Of a DNA stretch of 64,000 nt, positions 17,444-28,056 are shown one piece after another. A model generated the notes under the pieces. The model was given only the letters and a program-made list of their open reading frames with translations. It did no database searches and had not been told where the DNA came from. Every line of letters starts with the position of its first letter. Position 1 is the stretch's first letter. Source of the DNA: Reichenbachiella carrageenanivorans (GTDB taxonomy: Bacteria > Bacteroidota > Bacteroidia > Cytophagales > Cyclobacteriaceae); the NCBI RefSeq assembly GCF_025639805.1, contig NZ_CP106735.1, positions 3,381,501 through 3,445,500 on the forward strand, given 5' to 3'. A program made the translations under genes and the position numbers.

Positions 17444-19131
17444 TTAATGATCCGTATCCAAGCCGAACTCCTCGGCTAATTTCAACAGCGCTGGGTTTTT
17501 CTTTGCCATAGCTTTAAATTTTTCTTCGCTCGTATAGGGTTTGCGTTCTTCTGTATCTGCGGTAATCTTGTAGTTGAACGAGATATCTGTGTTTTGTAGT
17601 TGCGACCGTAGGTAACCCAATAGCTCTACTTCTACATTTTCTACCATGGCGATTTCTACCGAGTTGTTGATTGTCAATTCAATTTTGTTGCCATTGACTT
17701 TGATGGGTTTCGTCAATATGATTTTGATCGCGCCCGTTACTTTCTTGTCGGCCAGATACTGATCTAGCTTTTGGCGAACGAGCACTTGTGTGATGGGCTT
17801 TTGTTCTCCATTCGCAACGATCGGTTCAGCCTGTTGGGTTTCTTCTACAGTAGGTTCTGTTTTTTTGTTGAAGATCGATTTCAGACTTGGAGTTTCTAGC
17901 TTCGTGGCTGTAGTACCTGCCTGGCGAACGATAGGTTTGGGTGTCGCTGGTATTGATGGCGACGAGGGTGATGCATTTAGAGATGGTGGCGTAGTTTTTT
18001 GAGGCTCTACTGCTACGCTATCACTTTTTTTTTTAGCTCGTCAGCCCCCTCTGAGGCAGATACTTTCAATGCCTGTTTCAGGTAGCCCAATTTCATCAAG
18101 GCCAACTCTACATGTAAGCGCTGGTTTTTGCTCGATTTGAAATTGAGATCAGCCAAGTTAAGGATATTCAATCCAGACATCAAGAAGGAGAGTGAGATCG
18201 CTTTGGATTGTTCTAAATATTTCTCTTGGATATTTTTAGAGACGTTTAGCAACTTGACCGTTTCTGGATCTTTGCAGACCATGAGGTTTCTGAAATGTTC
18301 GGAAATTCCGATCAGAAAATTGTGTCCATCAAAGCCGTTTCTTAAAATCTCATCATAGGTCAATAAGGCCTGAGAGACATTGCCTTGGCTGAGTAGATCA
18401 GTAAGTTTGAAGAAGTAATCATAATCAAGAATATGCAAATTCTTGATCGTATCTTGATAGGTTACCTTATTGCCAGAAGAGAAAGTTACGATCAAATCAA
18501 AGATTGATAAAGCATCTCTGAGTGCGCCATCAGCCTTTTGAGAGATTAGGTGCAGGGCTTCTTCTTCATAGTCTATGCCTTCCTTATCGGCTATTTTTTT
18601 TAGCTGATGTGTAATGTCATCAATTTCAATTCTATTGAAATCAAAAATCTGACATCTCGATAAAATGGTAGGGATGACTTTGTGTTTTTCTGTGGTAGCC
18701 AGTATAAAAATGGCATACGCAGGGGGTTCTTCTAGCGTCTTCAAAAAGGCATTGAAGGCCTGGTTTGAAAGCATGTGAACCTCATCTATGATATATACCT
18801 TATGTGTGCCTTGTTGAGGAGGGTAGCGTACCTGATCGATCAGATTTCGAATATCCTCTACAGAGTTGTTGGACGCGGCATCGAGCTCGTAGATGTTGAG
18901 TGCGTTGGTGGATTCTGCATTGCCTTGATCGTCAAATTTGTTGACCATCCGTGCTAAAATCCTGGCGCAGGTGGTTTTGCCTACTCCTCTAGGGCCACAA
19001 AATAACAAGGCTTGCGCCAAATGATTGTTGTCTATCGCATTCTTGAGGGTAGTGGTAATATGACCCTGACCTACTACCTCTGCAAAGCCGAGGGGTCTGT
19101 ACTTACGTGCCGATACTACAAAATTTTCCAT
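17444..19131 (-). CDS. dnaX: DNA polymerase III subunit tau (full-length DnaX product by -1 frameshift)
   Basis: Reading through from 19131, a -1 slip on the A10 run at 18034-18025 joins the clamp-loader ATPase to a C-terminal part encoded in the -1 frame. The exact arithmetic fits: 1688 nt plus one re-read base gives 562 codons and a stop. After the slip the frame is open through a Pro/Thr/Ser linker (includes EPQKTTPPSLNASPSSPS) to a C-terminal domain ending KPYTSEEKFKAMAKKNPAL, the end seen on Bacteroidota tau proteins. This extension normally binds the polymerase core and DnaB helicase. An alternative is a homopolymer miscall that truncates the gene artificially, but the stimulatory signals argue for programmed slippage. 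Convergent with the YhhN gene. Confidence 0.85.
17989..18050 (-). promoter_or_regulatory. Programmed -1 frameshift signal in dnaX
   Basis: Three parts in order on the minus strand. A purine-rich AGGGGG (18050-18045) resembles a Shine-Dalgarno sequence. Exactly 10 nt later comes an A10 slippery run (18034-18025) read as CTA AAA AAA AAA G. Six nt after it, GCGTAG (18018-18013) can pair with CTACGC (17994-17989); the zero-frame stop UAG lies in the stem. E. coli dnaX uses the same three-part layout, while Thermus dnaX uses transcriptional slippage on a long A run; either mechanism could act here. Confidence 0.75.
18013..19131 (-). CDS. dnaX: DNA polymerase III subunit gamma (zero-frame DnaX product)
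   Basis: 372 aa. It is the clamp-loader AAA+ ATPase. Walker A is GPRGVGKT (about residues 46-53), followed by ELDAASNNSVEDIRNLIDQ, Walker B IIDEVHML, the sensor region ATTEKHKVIPTILSRC and ALRDALSIFD. Without frameshifting, translation passes three lysine codons of the A10 run and stops after VIA, right after clamp-loader domain III. This matches a gamma-type product. The four-cysteine zinc module usually placed between Walker A and ELDAASN is absent here: that stretch is short and has no cysteines. Upstream gene neighbours are divergent. Confidence 0.9.
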   Translation of the reverse strand: MENFVVSARKYRPLGFAEVVGQGHITTTLKNAIDNNHLAQALLFCGPRGVGKTTCARILARMVNKFDDQGNAESTNALNIYELDAASNNSVEDIRNLIDQVRYPPQQGTHKVYIIDEVHMLSNQAFNAFLKTLEEPPAYAIFILATTEKHKVIPTILSRCQIFDFNRIEIDDITHQLKKIADKEGIDYEEEALHLISQKADGALRDALSIFDLIVTFSSGNKVTYQDTIKNLHILDYDYFFKLTDLLSQGNVSQALLTYDEILRNGFDGHNFLIGISEHFRNLMVCKDPETVKLLNVSKNIQEKYLEQSKAISLSFLMSGLNILNLADLNFKSSKNQRLHVELALMKLGYLKQALKVSASEGADELKKKVIA

Positions 19132-19256
19132 GGGCGCAAGATAGTAATCAGCGGATAATTTCTACCCTAAATGTGAGGCAATAATTGAAAAAAATAGCGT
19201 TTCATTTTTTTGAAAATTGAGTACAACGCTGCTTGCTAATTTTTGATGCCCTTCAT

Positions 19257-19264
19257 TAATTTTG
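19257..19264 (+). promoter_or_regulatory. Probable -7 box (TAATTTTG) of the small secreted protein gene
   Basis: An exact TAnnTTTG match with a TTG at 19233-19235, 21 nt upstream, a fitting -33/-7 spacing for Bacteroidota sigma factors. Transcription would begin near 19270, just after the first possible ATG at 19269. Confidence 0.5.
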
Positions 19265-19286
19265 AATAATGAAAAATCAAATAGCT

Positions 19287-19595
19287 ATGAAAAAAATCAA
19301 AATCATTCTAACTCTTTTTGTACTCACTTTTTCTATCAGTCATGTCACAATGGCTCAAAAGAAAGAAAATGAAAAGGAGTCAAATAAGCCAAAGGCATTT
19401 CATCTACAGCAGCATGTAATGGTGACCATGAAAGATGGTTCGCAAGTGGAAGCTGTAGTGCACAGCCATGTGTCTAAAAAGAAGTATTATGTACGACAAT
19501 GGCACAGTGGCAAAGAGGGGGTGGTACATGAGAAATACATTAGGGCACTATCTGAAGGTGAAGTTGCTGAGTTGAAGAAAACTAAGAAAAAATAA
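19287..19595 (+). CDS. Small basic secreted protein, unknown
   Basis: 102 aa from ATG 19287. The protein opens MKKIKIILTLFVLTFS and has a signal peptide cleaved near TMAQ. The mature part is lysine-rich, with a central segment (QQHVMVTMKDGSQVEAVVHS) that looks like a small SH3-like beta unit. An earlier in-frame ATG at 19269 would add six residues, but the -7 box at 19257-19264 places the transcript start after it, so 19287 is preferred. It is followed by a strong terminator. No family recognised. Confidence 0.7.
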   Translation: MKKIKIILTLFVLTFSISHVTMAQKKENEKESNKPKAFHLQQHVMVTMKDGSQVEAVVHSHVSKKKYYVRQWHSGKEGVVHEKYIRALSEGEVAELKKTKKK

Positions 19596-19605
19596 ATGAT
19601 GATTC

Positions 19606-19643
19606 AAACCTCCAAGATTTTTAAAAACCTTGGAGGTTTTTTT
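19606..19643 (+). terminator. Strong Rho-independent terminator
   Basis: Arms AAACCTCCAAG (19606-19616) and CTTGGAGGTTT (19629-19639) pair perfectly and are followed by a T run. It serves the small secreted protein gene and stands between it and the convergent thiamine operon. Confidence 0.9.
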
Positions 19644-19649
19644 GTGGTT

Positions 19650-20771
19650 CTACACGTTCGTTTCTAGTGCTACATCCCAGTCTTTCCAAACGGGTTCGTA
19701 GCCTTGTGCTCGAAGCATCTCTTGAATGGCAGCAGGTGAGCGTTCGTCGGAGATTTCAAACTGCTCTAGCGACTGCGGTTCTACCGCGTACCCACCCGGG
19801 TTGGTTTTGGATCCAGCACTCATGGTGGTGATGCCTAGTTTGATGGCATGGTTTCGGAAAAGGTTTGTTTCCCGTGTAGACAGGGACAATTCTACCTCTT
19901 GATTTAATAATCTGTAAGCACAGATCAGTTGTACCAATTCTTTGTCGCTCATGGCTACTTTTGGCTCCAAGCCACCAGAGAAAGGGCGCAATCTAGGAAA
20001 GGAGAGGGAGTATTTGGTTTGCCAATAGGTGCGTTCTAAGTAGTCTAAATGTAGCGCTGTGAAAAAACTATCTACGCGCCAGTCTTCTAGGCCAATCAAC
20101 GTACCCAAGCCCATTTTGTGAATACCAGCTCTACCGAGTCTGTCGGGTGTTTCCAATCGGTATTGAAAATTGGATTTCTTGCCTTTGGGGTGATGCTTTT
20201 TGTAATCGGCCTCATGGTAGGTTTCCTGATATACTAGCACGGCATGTAGCCCAGTAGGGATGAGCCGTTCGTAGTCTTCTTGATCGAGGGGCTGTACTTC
20301 CATACTCACATTGGCAAAGTGTGGCCGAATGCGCTGAATGGCATGGGCTAGATAATCTACGCCTACAGTTTGATTGGCTTCGCCAGTGACTAGTAGCACA
20401 TGGTCAAATCCCATTGATTTAATGGCTTGTACTTCACGGGCTATTTCTATGTCGTTGAGCGTCTTGCGCTTGATTTTGTTGTCTAGGCTAAACCCACAGT
20501 AGGTGCAAATGTTTTGACACTCATTGGAGAGGTACATGGGGGCAAAGAGCTGCATGGTGTTGCCAAACCGCTGGAGGGTGAGCTGGTGGCTAAGCTGTGC
20601 CATTTGCTCTAAGTAGGGCATGGCAGCAGGAGAAATGAGCGCTTTGAAATCCTCTAAGTTTCGATCTGGATTGGCCAAAGCTCGTTCTACATCCTGAGCG
20701 GATTTCGAATAGACAGAAGTCTTCACTTTGTCCCAACTGTACTGTTCAAATAGGTCTTTGAAATTAGGCAT
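19650..20771 (-). CDS. thiH: 2-iminoacetate synthase ThiH (radical SAM tyrosine lyase)
   Basis: 373 aa. The radical SAM cluster motif CQNICTYC (Cys85, Cys89, Cys92) is preceded by APMYLSNEC, as in ThiH. It splits tyrosine to dehydroglycine and p-cresol, giving the glycine-imine used by ThiG to make the thiazole ring in the cytoplasm. It overlaps thiG by 8 bp and is the last gene of the operon. Presence of ThiH explains the absence of the oxygen-dependent glycine oxidase ThiO. Confidence 0.95.
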   Translation of the reverse strand: MPNFKDLFEQYSWDKVKTSVYSKSAQDVERALANPDRNLEDFKALISPAAMPYLEQMAQLSHQLTLQRFGNTMQLFAPMYLSNECQNICTYCGFSLDNKIKRKTLNDIEIAREVQAIKSMGFDHVLLVTGEANQTVGVDYLAHAIQRIRPHFANVSMEVQPLDQEDYERLIPTGLHAVLVYQETYHEADYKKHHPKGKKSNFQYRLETPDRLGRAGIHKMGLGTLIGLEDWRVDSFFTALHLDYLERTYWQTKYSLSFPRLRPFSGGLEPKVAMSDKELVQLICAYRLLNQEVELSLSTRETNLFRNHAIKLGITTMSAGSKTNPGGYAVEPQSLEQFEISDERSPAAIQEMLRAQGYEPVWKDWDVALETNV

Positions 20772-21534
20772 CCAAGAAAGCGGTTAGGGGGCTGCTGGCT
20801 ACAGCATTGGCTATTGGTTTGGCGAGTTTGGCTTCATAGGCCATTCGTCCGGCTTGTATCGCCATTTTAAAGGCAATTGCCATTTGTGTTGGGTTTTGAG
20901 ATACCGCAATGGCGGTATTGACCAGACAAGCGTCAGCGCCTAGTTCCATCGCCTTGGCTGCGTCTGATGGAGCACCGATGCCAGCATCTACAACTACAGG
21001 GACATTGGCTTGCTCTATGATGATCTCCAAAAAGTCGATGGTTTTTAAGCCTTTGTTGCTACCAATAGGCGACCCTAGAGGCATGACTGCTGAGGTGCCT
21101 GCCTCTTCGAGTCTTTTGCATAGCACGGGATCGGCGTGTATGTATGGCATCACAATAAATCCCTTTTTTGCCAATTCTTCAGTTGCTTTCAGTGTTTCGA
21201 TAGGGTCAGGCATAAGATATTTGGGATCTGGGTGAATTTCTAATTTTACCCAGTTGGTTTCTAAAGCTTCTCGTGCCAACTCAGCCGCAAATACAGCTTC
21301 TTTTGCATTGCGCACACCAGAAGTATTGGGGAGCAAATGGATTCGCTCATGTGATAAGTGATGGAGAATCTGATCATTTTGATCTTTGATATCCACTCGC
21401 TTGAGTGCCACAGTAACCAATTCAGACTCGGAAGCTTCGAGCGCTTCCTTCATGTCTTGATTGCTTTTAAATTTGCCTGTACCTGTAAAAAGGCGAGACT
21501 TAAAAGTCTTCCCCGCTATCGTCAAATGTTCCAT
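20764..21534 (-). CDS. thiG: Thiazole synthase ThiG
   Basis: 256 aa, a TIM-barrel enzyme that condenses deoxyxylulose phosphate, dehydroglycine and sulfur from ThiS thiocarboxylate into the thiazole phosphate moiety. The characteristic start [15 protein letters not shown] (about 8-22), [15 protein letters not shown] and [32 protein letters not shown] (given here in part of the C-terminal phosphate site) are all recognisable. Its start lies 35 bp inside the upstream thiE gene, so the two are coupled. Confidence 0.95.
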   Translation of the reverse strand: MEHLTIAGKTFKSRLFTGTGKFKSNQDMKEALEASESELVTVALKRVDIKDQNDQILHHLSHERIHLLPNTSGVRNAKEAVFAAELAREALETNWVKLEIHPDPKYLMPDPIETLKATEELAKKGFIVMPYIHADPVLCKRLEEAGTSAVMPLGSPIGSNKGLKTIDFLEIIIEQANVPVVVDAGIGAPSDAAKAMELGADACLVNTAIAVSQNPTQMAIAFKMAIQAGRMAYEAKLAKPIANAVASSPLTAFLDA

Positions 21535-22159
21535 CTGGAAGGTGTAGTTTAATTTCTTCTATTGTTTCTTTTTTGTCGAAAGAATTGTTGATCAATGAAG
21601 CCACTGCAATGCCGTAGCAGCCAGTGAGTTGCAAGTCAAAAATGTCTTCCATTTCAATTCCGCCTATGGCGATGATTGGAATGTCTATATCCTGAATGAT
21701 CATGTTGTTCAGAATGTTGGAATAGCCACGAATGCCCAATTCAGGACTCAGATTTTCCTTGGTAGTGGTAAATTTGAAAGGGCCTAAACCTACATAGTCC
21801 ACAACTTTAGATTCGTAGAGCAGTTCTACTTGTTCCCATGTATTGGCAGTACCCCCTATGTAGGGCTTGTCGCCCAATATGGCGCGTGCCTCTACAGGGT
21901 CCATGTCTTCCTGACCCAGGTGTACGCCGTTGGCTTTGATGGCTTTGGCTATTTCTACATGATCGTTGAGAATCAATTTGGCGCCATATTTCTTGCAGAT
22001 GGCTTTGGCTTCAAAAGCCATTTCTTCGATTTCGTCGAGTTCACGATCTTTTACTCTGAGCTGCACCCAGTCTATACCTGCCGCACAGGCTTCACGGATG
22101 TTGTCGAGGTGACTTTTTTCGTCAGTTTCTTGAGAGATATAATGCAGTCTGCTAATCAT
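21500..22159 (-). CDS. thiE: Thiamine-phosphate synthase ThiE
   Basis: 219 aa. It joins hydroxymethylpyrimidine diphosphate with thiazole phosphate to make thiamine phosphate. The motifs [10 protein letters not shown] (substrate loop), [26 protein letters not shown] and [15 protein letters not shown] with the later [12 protein letters not shown] are those of ThiE. It overlaps thiD by 4 bp (ATGA) and thiG by 35 bp. A second, more divergent ThiE/TenI-type gene lies two genes upstream. Confidence 0.93.
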   Translation of the reverse strand: MISRLHYISQETDEKSHLDNIREACAAGIDWVQLRVKDRELDEIEEMAFEAKAICKKYGAKLILNDHVEIAKAIKANGVHLGQEDMDPVEARAILGDKPYIGGTANTWEQVELLYESKVVDYVGLGPFKFTTTKENLSPELGIRGYSNILNNMIIQDIDIPIIAIGGIEMEDIFDLQLTGCYGIAVASLINNSFDKKETIEEIKLHLPDGTFDDSGEDF

Positions 22160-22905
22160 ATTTCTATTTCGTAATGTTTACCTAATTTATTAATACCGCT
22201 TTTAAGATAACCCTCCACATATCTTTTGCCAAATGTACAAGCAGTTTTTAGTTTCATGCCTTTGCTTAGGCCAGCAGCGATAGCAGAAGAGAGTACACAG
22301 CCTGTTCCGTGTTTATTTTTGCCCTTTACACGGTATCCCGAAATTTGACTTTCAGTACCATCTATATGGATCAGTCGGTCGGAGGTGTCGTTGCCTTCGG
22401 TATGACCACCTTTGAGCAGTATGTTGGTCGTGATTGGCTGGCCGTTTAGGGCTTTTTGCAATTGCTCGTATTCAGGGAGATTAGGTGTGATGAGGAATAG
22501 TTTGCTTAAGACTTTCGTCAATTGGGCGACTTTTAATTCCTTTAAAAAATCAAAACCAGAAGAAGATTGTAGAATCGGATCCCAGATGATTTTAATACCT
22601 GCCTTGTGGGCTAGCAACAAATCCAGCAATTGATCCAATGTGTTCAAATCTTGAACGATACCTATTTTCACAATATGAAATTCATACTTTTCAAAAAGTG
22701 TATCCAACTGAGCTTTGATCGATTCGAAGTCTTGCCAGTTTATCTGGTTTACTTTGTCTTCGTGCTGAGCTGTGAGCGCGGTTATAGCTGCCATGCCCTG
22801 CACTTTACATTGTTGCAAAGTTTGCATATCGGCCAATACGCCAGCCCCACCACAGGGGTCGAATCCCGCAACACTTAATACTATATTTTGTTCGTTGTCA
22901 GGCAT
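22156..22905 (-). CDS. thiD: Hydroxymethylpyrimidine (phosphate) kinase ThiD
   Basis: 249 aa, a ribokinase-like enzyme that phosphorylates HMP and HMP phosphate before coupling by ThiE. Seen are SVAGFDPCGGAGVLADMQT (about residues 10-28, pyrimidine site) and KGKNKHGTGCVLSSAIAAGL (about 200-219, the anion-hole/catalytic GTGC motif). Gene overlaps are 8 bp with the tenI-like gene upstream and 4 bp with thiE downstream. Confidence 0.93.
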   Translation of the reverse strand: MPDNEQNIVLSVAGFDPCGGAGVLADMQTLQQCKVQGMAAITALTAQHEDKVNQINWQDFESIKAQLDTLFEKYEFHIVKIGIVQDLNTLDQLLDLLLAHKAGIKIIWDPILQSSSGFDFLKELKVAQLTKVLSKLFLITPNLPEYEQLQKALNGQPITTNILLKGGHTEGNDTSDRLIHIDGTESQISGYRVKGKNKHGTGCVLSSAIAAGLSKGMKLKTACTFGKRYVEGYLKSGINKLGKHYEIEI

Positions 22906-23470
22906 TTATAAATGCTTCTGTTTTCTGTATTCTTATTGAAGTATCTTCTTCAGACCATATAGTTCCTAAAAGAGCTATACCATCGAATCCCAAATCTTGT
23001 ATCTCTGCCATTCTTGAAATTTCTATTCCGCCCAAAGCATAAATCATCATACCGCTATATTGGCTCAGTGCGCTTTTAAGGATGGTATAATCGAATTCTC
23101 CAGCGTAGCAAACTTTGGAAATACTTTTGTAGATCGGACTCAAAAAACCATAGGACAGGGGAGCTGTTTCTGCTTCTATTTCTGCGAAAGAATGAAACGA
23201 TTTAGATACCAAGCCGGTGGCAAGCACTTCTTGATTGCTTTTGAAGTGCTTGCCACCGAGACCTAGCTCATCCACCAAATGATGGTGGCTGTGTAGGCTG
23301 ATTTTATCCCAATGGTTTTGGTCTAGTGCTTTCAGATAGTCTGTCATACTTTCTTCCGAGGCAAAAGGCTTTCGTATGTGCAGCCGTTCTATGTTGCTTT
23401 TCAGCAAACGGTTGCAGGTTTCGATTTCGCCTTTTACTTGGGTCTCTGGTGTGATGACTATCGTTTTCAC
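22898..23470 (-). CDS. ThiE/TenI-like thiamine phosphate synthase-family protein
   Basis: 190 aa with the TIM-barrel outline of ThiE/TenI (ERLHIRKP near residue 30, SLHSHHHLVDELGLGGKHFKS about 78-98, SYGFLSPIYKSISK, IYALGGIEISRM). The ThiE substrate motifs are changed: K-for-R/D substitutions around the first loop and no GQED. That favours a TenI-type thiazole aromatase or a redundant ThiE over a second classical synthase. It sits 3 nt after thiC in the operon. Confidence 0.82.
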   Translation of the reverse strand: MKTIVITPETQVKGEIETCNRLLKSNIERLHIRKPFASEESMTDYLKALDQNHWDKISLHSHHHLVDELGLGGKHFKSNQEVLATGLVSKSFHSFAEIEAETAPLSYGFLSPIYKSISKVCYAGEFDYTILKSALSQYSGMMIYALGGIEISRMAEIQDLGFDGIALLGTIWSEEDTSIRIQKTEAFINA

Positions 23471-23473
23471 GGT

Positions 23474-25354
<1,881 letters not shown>

Positions 25355-25561
25355 TTATCCGCCCTGCGTGGCGGTGATGATTAAAATATTGTCTTGATCC
25401 TGTACTTGATACTTTTCCCATTCCTGCTTGGGCAGGATTTCATCATTGATCGCTACTGCGATCCCTCGATCATGAAAAAGGTTGTTGGCCTTGAGTATGC
25501 CACTCAGTTCAGTTTCAGTTTCTGAAATTTTGTAAAATTTATCGTTCAGTTTTATTTGCAT
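25355..25561 (-). CDS. thiS: Sulfur-carrier protein ThiS
   Basis: 68 aa with ubiquitin-like fold pattern (MQIKLNDKFYKI, then GIAVAINDEILPKQEW) and the obligatory C-terminal Gly-Gly (TATQGG). Its C-terminus is adenylated and converted to a thiocarboxylate that donates sulfur to ThiG. The adenylating enzyme ThiF is not encoded in this operon. It lies 41 nt after the TonB receptor gene. Confidence 0.93.
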   Translation of the reverse strand: MQIKLNDKFYKISETETELSGILKANNLFHDRGIAVAINDEILPKQEWEKYQVQDQDNILIITATQGG

Positions 25562-25602
25562 GCTAGATACATTTTGAGCTGTCTGGTTTTCCTTTTCTGA
25601 TT

Positions 25603-27702
25603 TTAGAAATGGATCGTCAGTGTGGCCATAAAGTTTCTTTTGGCTCCAATATAATAGCCTGGTCCATCGGCGGTGCCGTCGTAGTCAGTGTCTACTGGTG
25701 CGCCATTGGTATAGTACTCTTCGTCCAGTAGATTGTTGATTTCTATGTTGAGGTTGAGGTTTTTCCAAGTGTAACCAATTCGGGCATTGAGCAGTGCAAA
25801 ATCGGGTAGGAGGTAATCCTCGCTATTGTCGATACCCAAGTAAGATTTGGAAATGCCATTAGCACTTAGCCCTAGCTGCATGGCTTGGGTAGGTGTTGCT
25901 TCTATACCCAGATTATAGATGACGTTGGGGGTGAGTACGGCTTCATTGCCAGTGAGGCGATCGGAGCTTACACCGTTGCTACTGATGGCTTTGATTTCAC
26001 TTTTCATGTAGGTGAAGCTACCCAGCACGCTTAGTTTTTTTATGGGTTGATATTTGAAGTCTGTCTCTACTCCGTAGCGAATACTTTCGTCGATATTCTG
26101 ACGGATCATTACGCCAAATTCGCCTACTTCTCCCACAGGAGCGATTTCATCATTAAACTTCATATAGAAGAGATTACCATTGATGACGAACTTCTCTTGG
26201 CGGTATTTGGCACCGAACTCGATGTCGTGCACTTTTTCTTCTTTGAAATTGTCGCCCGCAGCGTAGTCGTAGTTGTTTCGGTCTAGTTTGAAAGCTCCAC
26301 CTAGTATGTCGATGCGAGTGGGTTCGCGAGATACCCATCCGACTGAGGCATAGAGTGCCAGTTGTTTGCTAGCCGCATAGCTGATGCTTGCTTTTGGGTT
26401 TACAAAAAACCAATCCTTGTCTATATCGGCAGTCTCCCCTGGGTCGGCTGTCGCCAAATCTGGTCTGAGCGTCATTAGGATTTTGCGAATTTGCAAATCA
26501 GCGGTGAAGGTGAATTTGCTGAGGCTTAGATCTGCTTTGGCAAACCAAGAGAACTCTTTTTTCTGTGACGTTTCGTTGTGATAGGGGTTGGCCAGGTTGG
26601 TAGATACTGCTTCCTGATTGCCTCGGTTGAAAATGTAATAGTGCGCTCCAGTATTTACAAACCAAGTCTCGTTGGGTGAATACAGCAAGTTGAGCATGGC
26701 GCCGTAGTGCCTGTTTTGTAGGGGGTAGTTGCCCCACTGATCGTAGGCAAAGGTGCCCGCCGGATCTACCCAGTCGAAGTAGTCGCCACCGCTGTAGTTG
26801 TAGTACAGGGTGCCTACAGATTTGAATTCATCAGAAAACTTGTGCGTGTGCTGCAAGCTGAGCATCTGCTGTCCAAAATCATCCTTGGTGTTTTCATCGA
26901 GCGAGTTGGTAGTGAAATGCTGATCTAAGGAGGTCTTAGATTCAAACGCATACCCGATTCCGTTTTTAGCATTGGCATCGAATGCCGTCAGTTTAACAAA
27001 ATCCTTTTTACCATAATAGCCCGCAGAGAAGAAAAAGGAATAGGCATTGGTGGAGGTATGATCTCTGTAGCCATCGGAGTACAAGCGGCTAAAGCTGCCG
27101 TAGAGCGCAAATTTATTGTTGAGCAGTCCTGTGTACATGTTTCCGTTGAGGCGGTAGGTGCCAAACGAGCCAGCGCCGATTTGTACTTGCCCTTTGGGTT
27201 GGTCTACGTCCAAACTTACGGATTCGAAATTGACAGAGCCAGCATAGGAGGCTGTGCCGTTGGTGCTGAGTCCTGTGCCACGCTGTACTTGGATAGATGA
27301 TATGCTGTTGGTGATGTCGGTGAAGTTGTTGAAGAATACTCCTTGGTCGAGCATGTCGTTAATCGGTACGCCATTGAGTGTGAAGTTGATCCGTTCTTGA
27401 GCCATGCCTCTGAGTCTCATCTGTCCTGTGCCAGTCATGTTGGCACCAGATTCGGAGTAGCTATATACGCTAGGAGTGAGTTTGTTGATCATGAAGATGG
27501 GGTGCTCGCCGTTGTATTCTTCTTCGATCTCTTTTTTGTTGACGGTGGTTTCGGTGATGCCTACATACTCATCGCCACGCACGGACTGGATGATGAGCTC
27601 CTCAAGCTCATAGGATAGCGAGATAGAATCTAAGTCTGGTGCTATCTGTGCAGACGCAACGGTGCTGCAAAGCATAGCTATGGCTACTAGGTAATATTTC
27701 AT
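25603..27702 (-). CDS. TonB-dependent outer-membrane receptor, likely for thiamine or a precursor
   Basis: 699 aa with a signal peptide (cleavage near ASAQ, residue 19). A plug domain follows directly (about 50-165; GITETTVNKKEIEEEYNGEHPIF split around residue 55, then RGMAQERINFTLNGVPINDM), then a 22-strand-type barrel ending with the aromatic terminus FMATLTIHF. There is no N-terminal carboxypeptidase-like domain, unlike SusC proteins. Being the first gene after a TPP riboswitch and upstream of thiS/thiC points to thiamine or a thiamine precursor as ligand; that is inference from context. Confidence 0.9.
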   Translation of the reverse strand: MKYYLVAIAMLCSTVASAQIAPDLDSISLSYELEELIIQSVRGDEYVGITETTVNKKEIEEEYNGEHPIFMINKLTPSVYSYSESGANMTGTGQMRLRGMAQERINFTLNGVPINDMLDQGVFFNNFTDITNSISSIQVQRGTGLSTNGTASYAGSVNFESVSLDVDQPKGQVQIGAGSFGTYRLNGNMYTGLLNNKFALYGSFSRLYSDGYRDHTSTNAYSFFFSAGYYGKKDFVKLTAFDANAKNGIGYAFESKTSLDQHFTTNSLDENTKDDFGQQMLSLQHTHKFSDEFKSVGTLYYNYSGGDYFDWVDPAGTFAYDQWGNYPLQNRHYGAMLNLLYSPNETWFVNTGAHYYIFNRGNQEAVSTNLANPYHNETSQKKEFSWFAKADLSLSKFTFTADLQIRKILMTLRPDLATADPGETADIDKDWFFVNPKASISYAASKQLALYASVGWVSREPTRIDILGGAFKLDRNNYDYAAGDNFKEEKVHDIEFGAKYRQEKFVINGNLFYMKFNDEIAPVGEVGEFGVMIRQNIDESIRYGVETDFKYQPIKKLSVLGSFTYMKSEIKAISSNGVSSDRLTGNEAVLTPNVIYNLGIEATPTQAMQLGLSANGISKSYLGIDNSEDYLLPDFALLNARIGYTWKNLNLNIEINNLLDEEYYTNGAPVDTDYDGTADGPGYYIGAKRNFMATLTIHF

Positions 27703-27761
27703 TTTGTATTGTTTCTTAGTTAATACTTGACAAAAGCTAAGGGCACTCTTGTCGTTAGCGT

Positions 27762-27855
27762 ACCACTATATCCCTTCGACCGCATTACCGGCATCAGGTT
27801 CTATGGGTGTAATCTCAGCCTGTAGGTATTTCTCCATTTAGGCACCCCTTATGAG
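27762..27855 (-). ncRNA. TPP riboswitch (THI element) controlling the thiamine operon
   Basis: On the minus strand the conserved parts run in order: AAGGGGTGCC, AGGCTGAGATTACACCC, GAACCTGATGCCGGTAATGC, GGTCGAAGGGA. These are the universally conserved TPP-binding segments (GGGGUGCC, CUGAGA, ACCUGAU, GGxUAAUxCC). It ends about 60 nt before the TonB receptor start, so thiamine diphosphate would shut off the whole operon. The segment 27703-28038 otherwise holds only the promoter and the kinase terminator. Confidence 0.95.
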
Positions 27856-27856
27856 G

Positions 27857-27864
27857 CAAAGGTA
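27857..27864 (-). promoter_or_regulatory. Probable -7 box (TACCTTTG) of the thiamine operon
   Basis: The minus strand reads TACCTTTG, an exact TAnnTTTG match immediately upstream of the TPP riboswitch. Transcription would start within a few nt of the aptamer's 5' arm, as expected for a riboswitch leader. The -33 element is not obvious. Confidence 0.55.
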
Positions 27865-28020
27865 TCAGAATAGTTTTGAGAAAAAAATATTTGACTTGGC
27901 TTTGGCTAGGTAATTGTTTTATTGCATTGGGATTGTGTATTTCTATGATCGAAATTTCCGATTTTGAGAAATGCTTTGATCGATACGCCTTAAGCGAGAT
28001 ATAGCATAATCAATTTTTAT

Positions 28021-28056
28021 AAAGGATCAATGAGTCATTCATTGGTCCTTTTTTGA
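28021..28056. terminator. Terminator hairpin at the end of the kinase gene
   Basis: AAGGATCAATGA pairs with TTCATTGGTCCTT around a 4-nt loop. It has a T run on the plus strand (TTTTTT) and a weaker T-rich stretch on the minus strand. The kinase stop codon lies inside the stem. Confidence 0.6.

Noticed and set aside
17444..19131. dnaX as a frameshifted pseudogene
   Set aside because: An essential gene, with an intact -1 frame continuation, a correctly spaced Shine-Dalgarno-like element and a stem-loop at the slip site. This fits programmed frameshifting better than decay; a homopolymer miscall remains possible.
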